From contig NZ_LMCP01000005.1 of NCBI RefSeq assembly GCF_001425625.1, forward strand, positions 111,099-175,098: a DNA stretch of 64,000 bases, given 5' to 3'. Origin of the DNA: Mesorhizobium sp. Root102 (lineage in GTDB: Bacteria > Pseudomonadota > Alphaproteobacteria > Rhizobiales > Rhizobiaceae). Shown piece by piece: positions 9,453 through 18,867 of the stretch. Numbering within the stretch: position 1 is the stretch's first letter; every line of letters starts with the position of its first letter. The position numbers and the translations under genes are program-made. Below the pieces are notes generated by a model. It did not search any database. It saw nothing but the letters and a program-made list of their open reading frames with translations, and had not been told where the DNA came from.

Positions 9453-10889
9453 ATGATGCCGCCTGCAAAAAAGGAAGTCCGTCCGTCGAGCCGCGGAGGA
9501 CGTGCCCGCACGCCTGCCTTCGTGAAAAACCAACGGGGCGTCAAGAACTGGAAGGAAGTCAGCGCCTGGCTGGAATGGCGCGGCATCGAGGACATCGAGT
9601 GCATCACGCCCGATCAGGCAGGCGTCGCGCGTGGCAAGATGATGCCATCGAAGAAATTCACCTCCAACACCTCGCTGGCACTGCCGTCGGCAGTCTTCAT
9701 GACGACGATTTCCGGCGGCTACCCCGAGGATGGCAACGGCTTCCATTACCCGGAAGACGACGGCGACCTCAAACTGATGCCGGACCTGTCGACGCTGACG
9801 GTGGTGCCCTGGGAAGAAGACCCGACGGCCGCGGTCATTTGCGATCTAGTCCACCAGGACGGGCGCTCGGTCGAATTCACGCCGCGCAATGTGCTGAAGC
9901 GTGTGGTGGCTGCCTATGACAAGCTCGGCCTGAAGCCGGTGGTGGCGCCCGAGATCGAGTTCTATCTGGTGCGCAAGAATCCCGATCCGGACTATCCGCT
10001 GACACCGCCGGTCGGCCGTTCGGGGCGCGCGATCGGCGGCGGCGCCGGCTATTCGATCGCCGGCGTCAACGAATTCGACGAGCTGATCGACGACATCTAC
10101 CATTTCTCCGAAAGCCAGGGCCTGGAGATCGATACGCTGATCCACGAGGAAGGCGCCGGCCAGTTGGAGATCAATCTGCGCCACGGCGACCCGATCGAAC
10201 TGGCCGACCAGGTGTTCATGTTCAAGCGCACCATTCGCGAGGCGGCGCTGAAGCACGAGATCTATGCCACCTTCATGGCCAAGCCGATCCAGGGGCAGCC
10301 TGGCTCCGCCATGCATATCCATCAGTCGATCATCGACAAGAAGACCGGACAGAACATCTTTTCGGCCGCCGACGGCTCGGAAACCGACGATTTTTTCCAC
10401 TTCATCGGCGGCATGCAGAAGCATGTGCCGAACGCGCTGGTGATGTTCGCGCCCTATGTCAATTCCTACCGCCGGCTGACACAGGCGGCGTCGGCGCCGG
10501 TCAACAACAAATGGGGCTATGACAACCGCACCACGGCGTTTCGCGTGCCACGCTCGGATCCGGCGGCTCGGCGCGTCGAAAATCGCATCCCGTCCTCCGA
10601 TGCCAACCCCTATCTGGCGCTGGCGGCATCGCTTGCCTGCGGGCTGATCGGCATCACCAACAAGATCAAGGCCGAACCTCCCGTCCTGACCACAGCCAAC
10701 GCCGACGAGATCGACCTGCCGCGCGGCCTGCTCGAAGCCGTCGACCTGTTCGAGGGCGACGAGGAACTCTGCGCGCATCTGGGCAAGTCCTTCGCCGCGA
10801 CCTATGCGGCGATCAAGCGCGCGGAATTCGAGACCTTCATGGAAGTGATTAGTCCGTGGGAGCGGGAGTATCTGCTGCTCAATGTTTAG
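9453..10889 (+). CDS. puuA: Glutamine synthetase family protein, probable gamma-glutamylputrescine synthetase
   Basis: ATP-dependent ligase of 478 residues in the GlnA/PuuA superfamily. Conserved blocks include APEIEFYLV, IHEEGAGQLEINLRHGDP, FMAKPIQGQPGSAMHIHQSI (nucleotide and metal site), NSYRRLTQAASAP and VENRIPSSDANPYLALAASL. The N-terminal extension is basic. PuuA couples putrescine to glutamate in the first step of the gamma-glutamylated putrescine pathway. The assignment over ordinary glutamine synthetase rests on overall pattern and on the downstream puuB-like oxidase; the polyamine transporter near 1-3 kb agrees. Two adjacent ATG codons (9453 and 9456) are possible starts. Separate rhizobial GS-like enzymes for other amines cannot be excluded. 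Confidence 0.85.
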   Translation: MMPPAKKEVRPSSRGGRARTPAFVKNQRGVKNWKEVSAWLEWRGIEDIECITPDQAGVARGKMMPSKKFTSNTSLALPSAVFMTTISGGYPEDGNGFHYPEDDGDLKLMPDLSTLTVVPWEEDPTAAVICDLVHQDGRSVEFTPRNVLKRVVAAYDKLGLKPVVAPEIEFYLVRKNPDPDYPLTPPVGRSGRAIGGGAGYSIAGVNEFDELIDDIYHFSESQGLEIDTLIHEEGAGQLEINLRHGDPIELADQVFMFKRTIREAALKHEIYATFMAKPIQGQPGSAMHIHQSIIDKKTGQNIFSAADGSETDDFFHFIGGMQKHVPNALVMFAPYVNSYRRLTQAASAPVNNKWGYDNRTTAFRVPRSDPAARRVENRIPSSDANPYLALAASLACGLIGITNKIKAEPPVLTTANADEIDLPRGLLEAVDLFEGDEELCAHLGKSFAATYAAIKRAEFETFMEVISPWEREYLLLNV

Positions 10890-10892
10890 GGC

Positions 10893-10970
10893 AATAGCGA
10901 ATAGAAAATAGCGAATAGCAAATAGCAAATAGCAAATAGCAAATAGCAAATAGCAAATAGCAAATAGCAA
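10893..10970 (+). repeat. Tandem heptamer array AATAGCA
   Basis: Eleven head-to-tail 7-base units begin 4 bases after the puuA stop: AATAGCG, AATAGAA, AATAGCG, then eight exact AATAGCA copies ending at 10969. Such low-complexity arrays change length by slippage. They also give an artificial open frame on the other strand rich in LLFAI. An inverted short copy lies at 11022-11043. Confidence 0.95.
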
Positions 10971-11021
10971 TGATGAGACAGGCGACACAGTCTCGATCAA
11001 CCCTCACTTTTCAATTCTTCC

Positions 11022-11043
11022 CTATTCGCTAATCGCTATTCGC
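11022..11043 (-). repeat. Inverted copy of the heptamer repeat
   Basis: CTATTCGCTAATCGCTATTC and the next two bases read on the minus strand as GCGAATAGCGATTAGCGAAT, complementary to the variant units at the start of the array. The two could pair in RNA and form a long hairpin between puuA and puuB. Confidence 0.8.
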
Positions 11044-11077
11044 TTCCCCTTCCAAATCTCCGAGTCTTCACCGCATC

Positions 11078-12364
11078 ATGACCTACCAATCCCCGATCTC
11101 CCCCGGCCGTTCCTGGTATGAGGACACGGCCGGCCCATGGCCGGAATACCCGGCGCTTGATGGCGACCGGACTTGCGACGTCGTCATCATCGGCGGCGGC
11201 TTTACCGGCCTGTCGGCGGCAGCGCATCTGGCCAAGGCGGGCGCCAATGTCGTGCTGATCGAGGCGTATCGCTTCGGTGATGGCGCCTCGGGGCGCAATG
11301 GTGGTCAACTTGGCACCGGCCAGCGTGCCTGGGCTGAGGAGTTGGAAGCCGAGTATGGTTTCTCCCGCGCCAAGGCGCTGTTCGATCTTGCCGAAGAGGC
11401 GAAGACGCATCTCCTCGAATTCGCCGCCGCCAACCAGATCGATATCGACTATATGCCGGGCCAGCTCTCGGTGGCGCACAAGCCGCGCTACGTCGACGAC
11501 TACAAGGCGCATGCCGAGACCATGGCGAGCCGTTTTTCCTACCCGCATATCTCGTTCATGGATGCCAGGGAGACGGCGGAGCGGCTGGGCTCGACCGCCT
11601 ATTTCGGCGGGACTCGCGACACCGGCACTGGCCACATCCATCCGATGAAGCTGGTGATCGGTACAGTGCGGGTGGCAGCGCAAGCGGGCGCGCAGCTGTT
11701 CGAGGGGACACCATCGACCGGGATCATTTCCCATGGCGGCAAGGTCAAGGTTTCGACACCGAGAGGCACGGTGACCGCGCAGAAATGCCTGATCGCGGTC
11801 AATGCCTATGGCGGCACGCTCGAGCCGGTGAGTGCGGCGCACATCATGCCGATCGGTTCGTTCATCGGCGCCACCGTTCCTCTGGGAGCGGACTCAGACG
11901 TGCTGCCGGGCGGCGAGGCGGTCGACGATTCCCGCTTCGTCGTGCGCTATTTCCGCAGATCGAAGGACGGGCGGCTGCTGTTTGGCGGACGCGAGGTTTA
12001 CGGCGTCAACGATCCGAAGGATATCCACATCCACATCCGCCGCCAGATCGCCGAACTCTATCCGGCGCTCAGGGATGTCGAGATCACGCATGGCTGGGGC
12101 GGCTATGTCGGCATCACGGTGCCGAGAAAGCCGTTCGTGCGCGAAGTGATGCCCAATGTGATCTCGGCCGGCGGCTATTCCGGCCACGGCGTCATGCTGT
12201 CCAACTTCTTCGGTAAGCTCTATGCCGAAACCGTAGCCGGCAACCGCGACCGGCTGAAGCTGATCGAGGATCTGAAAATCCCGCCCTTCCCCGGCGGCCG
12301 GCGCTTCCGCACGCCGCTGCTTTTCCTGGCGCTCAACTGGTTTGCGCTGCGGGACAGGATTTAG
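11078..12364 (+). CDS. puuB: FAD-dependent oxidase, probable gamma-glutamylputrescine oxidase
   Basis: Amine-oxidising flavoprotein of the DAO family, 428 residues. The N-terminal FAD-binding Rossmann motif is CDVVIIGGGFTGLSAAAHLA near residues 30-49, followed by the PuuB-typical GDGASGRNGGQLGTGQR. The C-terminal FAD-contact region AGGYSGHGVMLSNFFGKLYA is intact. The enzyme oxidises gamma-glutamylputrescine to the aldehyde with release of ammonia and peroxide. It lies 188 bases after puuA across a repeat array, in the same direction, so it may be co-transcribed or have its own promoter. It also resembles oxidases for related N-methyl amines. Confidence 0.87.
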   Translation: MTYQSPISPGRSWYEDTAGPWPEYPALDGDRTCDVVIIGGGFTGLSAAAHLAKAGANVVLIEAYRFGDGASGRNGGQLGTGQRAWAEELEAEYGFSRAKALFDLAEEAKTHLLEFAAANQIDIDYMPGQLSVAHKPRYVDDYKAHAETMASRFSYPHISFMDARETAERLGSTAYFGGTRDTGTGHIHPMKLVIGTVRVAAQAGAQLFEGTPSTGIISHGGKVKVSTPRGTVTAQKCLIAVNAYGGTLEPVSAAHIMPIGSFIGATVPLGADSDVLPGGEAVDDSRFVVRYFRRSKDGRLLFGGREVYGVNDPKDIHIHIRRQIAELYPALRDVEITHGWGGYVGITVPRKPFVREVMPNVISAGGYSGHGVMLSNFFGKLYAETVAGNRDRLKLIEDLKIPPFPGGRRFRTPLLFLALNWFALRDRI

Positions 12365-12727
12365 GACCGGTTCCGTCCCGATGGAATCAGGACCGGGCTC
12401 CATCTGTTGGTTGGCATGATTTTTGGCCACAGCCTGATGCCACTTTCGGGATCATGCGCCGGGTGGATAGGATCGTTCTGAATTCCTGTAATATTGCTGT
12501 AATATTTGTTGCCGTGGCGACACATTGCAGAATCCCCGGCGAAGGTGCAGAATCGCAGGGAAGGCGTAGTGATGCCACAATCACCGGCAAAAGATGCCGG
12601 TTGTGGGCGACTGACGGGGAATTCTGCGGGCTTGCCCGCTTTGGTTTCTTGGGATCGATGCAGATCTGGCGCCAGGTTCTTGGCATTCGATCGAAAGAAC
12701 ATCGGCCCGCTTATGGAGGTGGCAAGA
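12365..12727. other. Region between puuB and the SH3 protein gene
   Basis: About 360 bases without a supported gene. A direct repeat of TGTAATATT at 12487-12495 and 12498-12506 (period 11 bases, one helical turn) stands out in an AT-rich patch and may mark a regulator site or promoter. The open frame that runs through the rest of this region in phase with the SH3 gene lacks protein-like composition and is read here as untranslated leader. Confidence 0.45.
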
Positions 12728-13588
12728 GTGAGAGAGCCCTTCAGTTTCGGTACGCCGGAACGTCGGCGCTTTGCCATGCAGTTCGGGTATGACATGCGGC
12801 CGTCCTTCTGGCAGGAAGTCCGTTCGAATTCGCATCTGGTGATCGCCGCGATCGGCACCGCCGCACTGTTTGGCGTCGCCGCCGTTGCGCTGTGGCTGGC
12901 ATTGCCGGCCAATGACAGGCAAGCGGCAGCGAGCCCCGAGCAGACCATTCCAACCATTCCGGTGAAGACGACGAAAATCGCGCCGGCAGGAGCAGCGGTG
13001 GCTGCGGCAACCGTGCCGCAGGCGCGCAAATCCAACGCGGTTTCACCGACCGTAGCGGCCGCTGAAGCCAACATCCCCGCACTCGCGGCCAACGATCCGC
13101 GCTGGACCGGTTCGCAGCCGAAGGCTGCACCCGCTTCCGACGCGCCTGCTCGCAGCCAGGCGGCGAACCAGGCTGAACAGGCGCCGGACAAGCCGGCGGC
13201 ATTCGCGCAGCCGTCAGCCGATACCGATGCCGCCACCGAACTTGCCAAGGTCGCCGCGCCCACCTCGCCGTCGGGCGGCCATCCCGATGGTGCACAAACC
13301 GCCGCCATACCGGAGGTGCAGCCGCAAGTGACGGCGCAGCAGCCGGCAGCGGCGGAAGGCGATGGCAGCCAAGCCAAGGAAAAGCCAAGGAAAATTGCCG
13401 CCGCCGGAACCGGACGGATCCTGCGGGCTGTGACCATGCGGAGCGGTCCGAAGAAAAATGCGGCCGCCATCGTCACGGTGCCAGCCAGAACCTCGGTGCA
13501 GGTGATGAGCTGCAAGAAATGGTGCCAGATCACCTACAACGGCAAGACCGGCTGGATCTACAAGAGCTACATCAAGACCGGCGCCTGA
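12728..13588 (+). CDS. Membrane-anchored SH3 domain protein
   Basis: A 286-residue envelope protein. A short cytoplasmic N-terminus is followed by one membrane segment (HLVIAAIGTAALFGVAAVAL, around residues 39-58), a long Ala/Pro-rich low-complexity stretch up to about residue 215, and a C-terminal bacterial SH3 domain of about 60 residues (GRILRAVTMRSGPKKNA, then KWCQITYNGKTGWIYKSYI). Such SH3b domains usually bind peptidoglycan or mediate periplasmic contacts. I chose the GTG at 12728 because GGAGGT lies exactly 7 bases upstream; the ATG at 12713 overlaps that box. Two cysteines in MSCKKWCQ could form a disulfide. Confidence 0.75.
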   Translation: MREPFSFGTPERRRFAMQFGYDMRPSFWQEVRSNSHLVIAAIGTAALFGVAAVALWLALPANDRQAAASPEQTIPTIPVKTTKIAPAGAAVAAATVPQARKSNAVSPTVAAAEANIPALAANDPRWTGSQPKAAPASDAPARSQAANQAEQAPDKPAAFAQPSADTDAATELAKVAAPTSPSGGHPDGAQTAAIPEVQPQVTAQQPAAAEGDGSQAKEKPRKIAAAGTGRILRAVTMRSGPKKNAAAIVTVPARTSVQVMSCKKWCQITYNGKTGWIYKSYIKTGA

Positions 13589-13626
13589 CGCCCATCGCCC
13601 TGCGTGGAACGTGCCTCTTGCTTTGG

Positions 13627-13668
13627 TGCATGTCGTTCGCCCAAAACCGGTTCTCGCTTCTGGGCGAC
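13627..13668. repeat. Intergenic palindromic element (TGCATGTCG...GGGCGAC type)
   Basis: A partial palindrome with TGCATGTCGTTCGCCCAAAA and a TGGGCGAC arm. It resembles the element at 60026-60070 in this window and a family widespread in Mesorhizobium genomes. It lies between the convergent SH3 and SDR genes. Confidence 0.65.
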
Positions 13669-13677
13669 CCAGGGCCT

Positions 13678-14424
13678 TCAGATACAGCGGCCGCCGTCGA
13701 CCTCCAGCGCGACACCGGTGATGAAGGCGGCTTCGTCCGAGGCCAGCCAGAGCGCTGCGTTGGCGATATCGAGCGGCGTCGAAAGCCGGCCGAGCGGGAT
13801 CGATGCCCGGAACTTCTCGCGGATTTCGGGCGTGTCGGCGCCCATGAATTTCTCCAGCATGCCGGTCTCGCCGGCAACCGGGCAGAGGCAGTTGACGCGG
13901 ATGTTCTTCGGCGCCAGTTCCACCGCCATCGATTTGGTGGCGGTGATCGCCCAGCCTTTTGACGCATTGTACCAGGTGAGGCCCGGCCGCGGGCGCAGGC
14001 CTGCGGTGGAGGCCGTGGTCAGGATGACGCCGCCGCCTTGCCGCTCCATGATCGGCACCACGGCGAGTGCCGCATGATAGATCGCCTTCATGTTAACTGA
14101 TGTGATCAGGTCGAAGGTTTCCTCGTCGACGTTGAGCATGTCGCCATTGCGATGGGTGTAACCGGCATTGTTGACCATGATGTCGATGCGACCGAAGGCG
14201 CTTTTTGCGGCATAGACCATCTCGTCGAATTCGGAGCGCAGCGAAACATCCGTCTGGGTCCAGATCGCCGCTTCCCCGATTTCGCCGGCGACGCGCTCCG
14301 CGCCCTTGGCATTGAGATCGGCGACAACGACCTTGGCGCCCTCCTGCGCAAAGCGCCTGGCGATGCCCTCGCCAAAGCCCGACGCGGCACCGGTGATGAC
14401 GGCAACCTTGTTTTCCAGACGCAT
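13678..14424 (-). CDS. SDR-family oxidoreductase
   Basis: Classical short-chain dehydrogenase/reductase of about 248 residues. The NAD(P)-binding motif is VAVITGAASGFGEGIARRFA. The structural motif NNAG occurs in MVNNAGYTH, and the catalytic set is Ser in TTASTAGLR, Tyr and Lys in WYNASKGW. An acidic residue after strand 2 (VVADLNAKG) favours NAD over NADP. The end ALEVDGGRCI is the usual family C-terminus. The start MRLENKVAVITG at 14424 is canonical; an ATG five codons earlier (14439) is possible. Its substrate, probably a secondary alcohol or sugar alcohol, is not predictable. No operon partner. Confidence 0.88.
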   Translation of the reverse strand: MRLENKVAVITGAASGFGEGIARRFAQEGAKVVVADLNAKGAERVAGEIGEAAIWTQTDVSLRSEFDEMVYAAKSAFGRIDIMVNNAGYTHRNGDMLNVDEETFDLITSVNMKAIYHAALAVVPIMERQGGGVILTTASTAGLRPRPGLTWYNASKGWAITATKSMAVELAPKNIRVNCLCPVAGETGMLEKFMGADTPEIREKFRASIPLGRLSTPLDIANAALWLASDEAAFITGVALEVDGGRCI

Positions 14425-14739
14425 GTTTTTCCCGCTCATGATTGGTGACGATCAACCGGCGCGCCAATGGCGCTCATCCGCACAGAGCCAGGGCTTCTGA
14501 CCGGATTGGGCGAAAGATGTGCGGCCATTGCCGATTTCTCCTTTGGCTTTCGCTTCGATCCCGCTCTATGCTGCAACTGCGAAGGCTTCCGGAGCCGCGC
14601 CTGTCGACAAGCCTCCCGGGTATCGGACTGTCAAGAGGCAGGCGCATACACCCAGATGTGACACCATGGCACTGGAAAATTTAAATCGATTAGATTATAT
14701 CAGCCGCGTCACAGCGACCGGCGTCAAAGCGGACAGACC
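14425..14739. promoter_or_regulatory. Divergent region upstream of zwf
   Basis: About 315 bases between the SDR start and zwf. Mostly GC-rich, with an AT-rich block at 14678-14702 (AAATTTAAATCGATTAGATT) that probably contains the zwf promoter or an operator. A short frame at 14666-14743 overlaps the zwf start. Confidence 0.4.
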
Positions 14740-14743
14740 ATGA
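14666..14743 (+). CDS. Possible leader peptide overlapping the zwf start
   Basis: A 25-codon frame starting at ATG 14666 (MALENLNRLDYISRV and ten further residues) ends in a TGA that overlaps the zwf ATG as ATGA. Its ribosome-binding site is poor. It may couple zwf translation to a leader, or it may be chance. It is too short for a family assignment. Confidence 0.3.
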   Translation: MALENLNRLDYISRVTATGVKADRP

Positions 14744-16209
14744 CCAGCCAGATCATCCCCGTCGACCCGTTCGACTTCATCATTTTCGGCGGCACCGGCG
14801 ATCTGTCGGAGCGCAAGCTTCTGCCGTCGCTCTACTATCGCCAGCGCGATCATCAATTCTCCGAGCCGACGCGCATCATCGGCACGTCACGCTCGAAGAT
14901 GAGCGATGAGGAATTCCGGGCCTTCGCTAGCCAAGCGATTTCCGAGCACGTCAAACCGGCCGATATCGACGCCAAGGAACTGAAGACCTTCCTGGCGCGC
15001 CTCTCTTATGTCTCGGCCGATGCAACAAGCGGGGCCGGATTCGACAAATTGAAGAAGGCGATCGGCGACAGCGACTGCATCCGCGCCTTCTACCTGGCGG
15101 TGACGCCGGCGCTGTTCGGCGATATCTCGCACAAGCTGAAAGAGCACAATCTGATCACGCCGAACTCCCGCATCGTGCTGGAGAAGCCGATCGGTCGCGA
15201 CCTTGCCTCGGCGCAAGCGCTCAACGACTTGGTCGGCGACGATTTCCACGAAAGCCAGATCTTCCGCATCGACCATTATCTCGGCAAGGAAACGGTGCAG
15301 AACCTGATGGCGCTGCGCTTTGCCAACGCGCTCTACGAGCCGTTATGGAACTCCGCCCATATCGACCATGTGCAGATCACCGTGGCCGAGACCGTCGGGC
15401 TGGAAGACCGCGTCACCTACTACGACAAGGCCGGCGCGCTGCGCGACATGGTGCAGAACCATATGCTGCAGCTGTTGTGTCTCGTCGCCATGGAAGCGCC
15501 GTCGTCGATGGACGCCGACGCCGTGCGCGACGAGAAGCTGAAGGTGCTGCGGGCGCTGAAGCGCATCAACGGCAACGAGGCGCCGAAGCACACCGTGCGT
15601 GGCCAGTACCGCGCAGGCGCCTCGGCCAGCGGAGCTGTAAAGGGCTATGTCGAGGAGCTTGCCCACGACAGCAACACCGAGACCTTCGTCGCTATCAAGA
15701 CCGAGATCGGCACCTGGCGCTGGGCGGGCGTTCCGTTCTACCTCAGGACCGGCAAGCGGCTGGCGACCCGGGTTTCGGAAATCGTCATCGAATTCAAGCC
15801 GATCCCGCATTCGATCTTCGGCGACAGCGCCGGTCCGATCTTCGCCAACCAGCTGGTCATCCGGCTGCAGCCCGACGAAGGCGTCAAGCAGTTCATCATG
15901 ATCAAGGATCCGGGTCCGGGCGGCATGCGGTTGCGTCAGATCTCGCTCGATATGAGCTTCGCGCGATCCTTCGACGGCCGCGCGCCGGACGCTTACGAAC
16001 GGCTGATCATGGATGTCATCCGTGGCAACCAGACCCTGTTCATGCGCCGTGACGAAGTCGAGGCTGCGTGGAAATGGATCGACCCGATCCAGAACGCCTG
16101 GGAAAGCGCCAGACAGGAAGCGCAGGGCTATACGGCAGGCACCTGGGGTCCCTCGGCCTCGATAGCGCTGATCGAACGTGACGGGCGGACATGGCACGAG
16201 AGCAATTGA
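14740..16209 (+). CDS. zwf: Glucose-6-phosphate 1-dehydrogenase
   Basis: Oxidises glucose 6-phosphate to 6-phosphogluconolactone with NAD(P), feeding the Entner-Doudoroff and pentose-phosphate routes. It has 489 residues, the usual length. The nucleotide-binding motif FIIFGGTGDLSERKLLPSLY is at residues 13-32, and the active-site signature RIDHYLGKE is near residue 175. The region KRINGNEAPKHTVRGQYRAG is also typical. It overlaps pgl by 19 bases and forms one operon with pgl and edd. Confidence 0.97.
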   Translation: MTSQIIPVDPFDFIIFGGTGDLSERKLLPSLYYRQRDHQFSEPTRIIGTSRSKMSDEEFRAFASQAISEHVKPADIDAKELKTFLARLSYVSADATSGAGFDKLKKAIGDSDCIRAFYLAVTPALFGDISHKLKEHNLITPNSRIVLEKPIGRDLASAQALNDLVGDDFHESQIFRIDHYLGKETVQNLMALRFANALYEPLWNSAHIDHVQITVAETVGLEDRVTYYDKAGALRDMVQNHMLQLLCLVAMEAPSSMDADAVRDEKLKVLRALKRINGNEAPKHTVRGQYRAGASASGAVKGYVEELAHDSNTETFVAIKTEIGTWRWAGVPFYLRTGKRLATRVSEIVIEFKPIPHSIFGDSAGPIFANQLVIRLQPDEGVKQFIMIKDPGPGGMRLRQISLDMSFARSFDGRAPDAYERLIMDVIRGNQTLFMRRDEVEAAWKWIDPIQNAWESARQEAQGYTAGTWGPSASIALIERDGRTWHESN

Positions 16210-16907
16210 ACAGCGCCGCCTATAGCTGGAACGGCTTCGCCAAGCGCCAAGAGCTGGCGGCCGCCCTCGCCGATCATGTCGCCGGCCGCCTGACCAAGGC
16301 AATCGCCGAGCGCGGCACAGGGCTGCTCGCCGTCTCCGGCGGCACTACGCCGGCAAAATTCTTCGCCGCCCTATCGGCGATACCCATCGCCTGGGAAAAG
16401 GTGATCGTGACGCTGGTCGACGAACGTTTCGTGCCGGCCTCCTCGCCGCGCTCCAACGCCGGCCTGGTGGCCGCCAATCTGCTGCAGAACGCGGCCAAGG
16501 CGGCTCGTTTCGTGCCGCTCTACCACGAAGCCGCCAGCATTGAGGATGCGGCTTCCTCCGACAATGCAGCGCTCCAGTCACTGCCCTGGCCGCTCGACGT
16601 CGTCGTGCTCGGCATGGGACCGGACGGCCACACCGCTTCTTTCTTTCCCGATGCCGATGACCTGGCAAGATTGCTCGACCCGTCCTCCAACAGGATCGTG
16701 CTGCCGGTTCATGCGGCAAGTGCGGGCGAGCCGCGGCTGACCCTGTCGCTGGCGCGCATCGTCGATGCCGGTTTCACCGCGTTGCACATCGAAGGCGAGG
16801 ACAAGCGCACCGCCTTCGACAGCGCGGTGGCACCTGGACCGCGAAAGCCAATCCGCGCCGTGCTCGATGCCGCGCGCAAGCCCGTAGAGGTTTTCTGGGC
16901 TCCCTGA
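16191..16907 (+). CDS. pgl: 6-Phosphogluconolactonase
   Basis: Hydrolyses 6-phosphogluconolactone to 6-phosphogluconate. It has 238 residues. Family motifs are LLAVSGGTTPAKFFAALS (phosphate loop), VTLVDERFVPASSPRSNAGL (catalytic region) and VLGMGPDGHTASFFPDAD. The last, with its GxDGH pattern, is diagnostic of the NagB/Pgl family. The ATG lies inside the 3' end of zwf, so translation is probably coupled. edd follows after 71 bases. Confidence 0.96.
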   Translation: MAREQLNSAAYSWNGFAKRQELAAALADHVAGRLTKAIAERGTGLLAVSGGTTPAKFFAALSAIPIAWEKVIVTLVDERFVPASSPRSNAGLVAANLLQNAAKAARFVPLYHEAASIEDAASSDNAALQSLPWPLDVVVLGMGPDGHTASFFPDADDLARLLDPSSNRIVLPVHAASAGEPRLTLSLARIVDAGFTALHIEGEDKRTAFDSAVAPGPRKPIRAVLDAARKPVEVFWAP

Positions 16908-16978
16908 ATTGAACTTGCTGAGGGTCCCGGCGGACAGCCGGATTGTGTTCCGGGACCTCGCCTGAAAGGACCGACGCC

Positions 16979-18802
<1,824 letters not shown>

Positions 18803-18817
18803 CGGACCACCGTCCTG

Positions 18818-18858
18818 CCCATGAAAAAGGGCGGCTCGTGGCCGCCCTTTTTCATGGG
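18818..18858. terminator. Bidirectional terminator between edd and the VWA gene
   Basis: A perfect 18-bp stem, CCCATGAAAAAGGGCGGC and its exact complement, with a 5-base loop. The A-run and T-run lie within the stem on each side, so it can end transcription from both convergent genes. It begins 15 bases after the edd stop and ends 10 bases before the stop of the opposite gene. Confidence 0.93.
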
Positions 18859-18867
18859 TTAAGGCAG

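Noticed and set aside
9846..11000. Minus-strand frame with LLFAI repeats
   Set aside because: The hydrophobic repeats are the translation of the AATAGCA array; the rest is antisense to puuA.
10893..11043. Heptamer array considered as a CRISPR
   Set aside because: Units are 7 bases with no spacers, so it is a simple tandem repeat.
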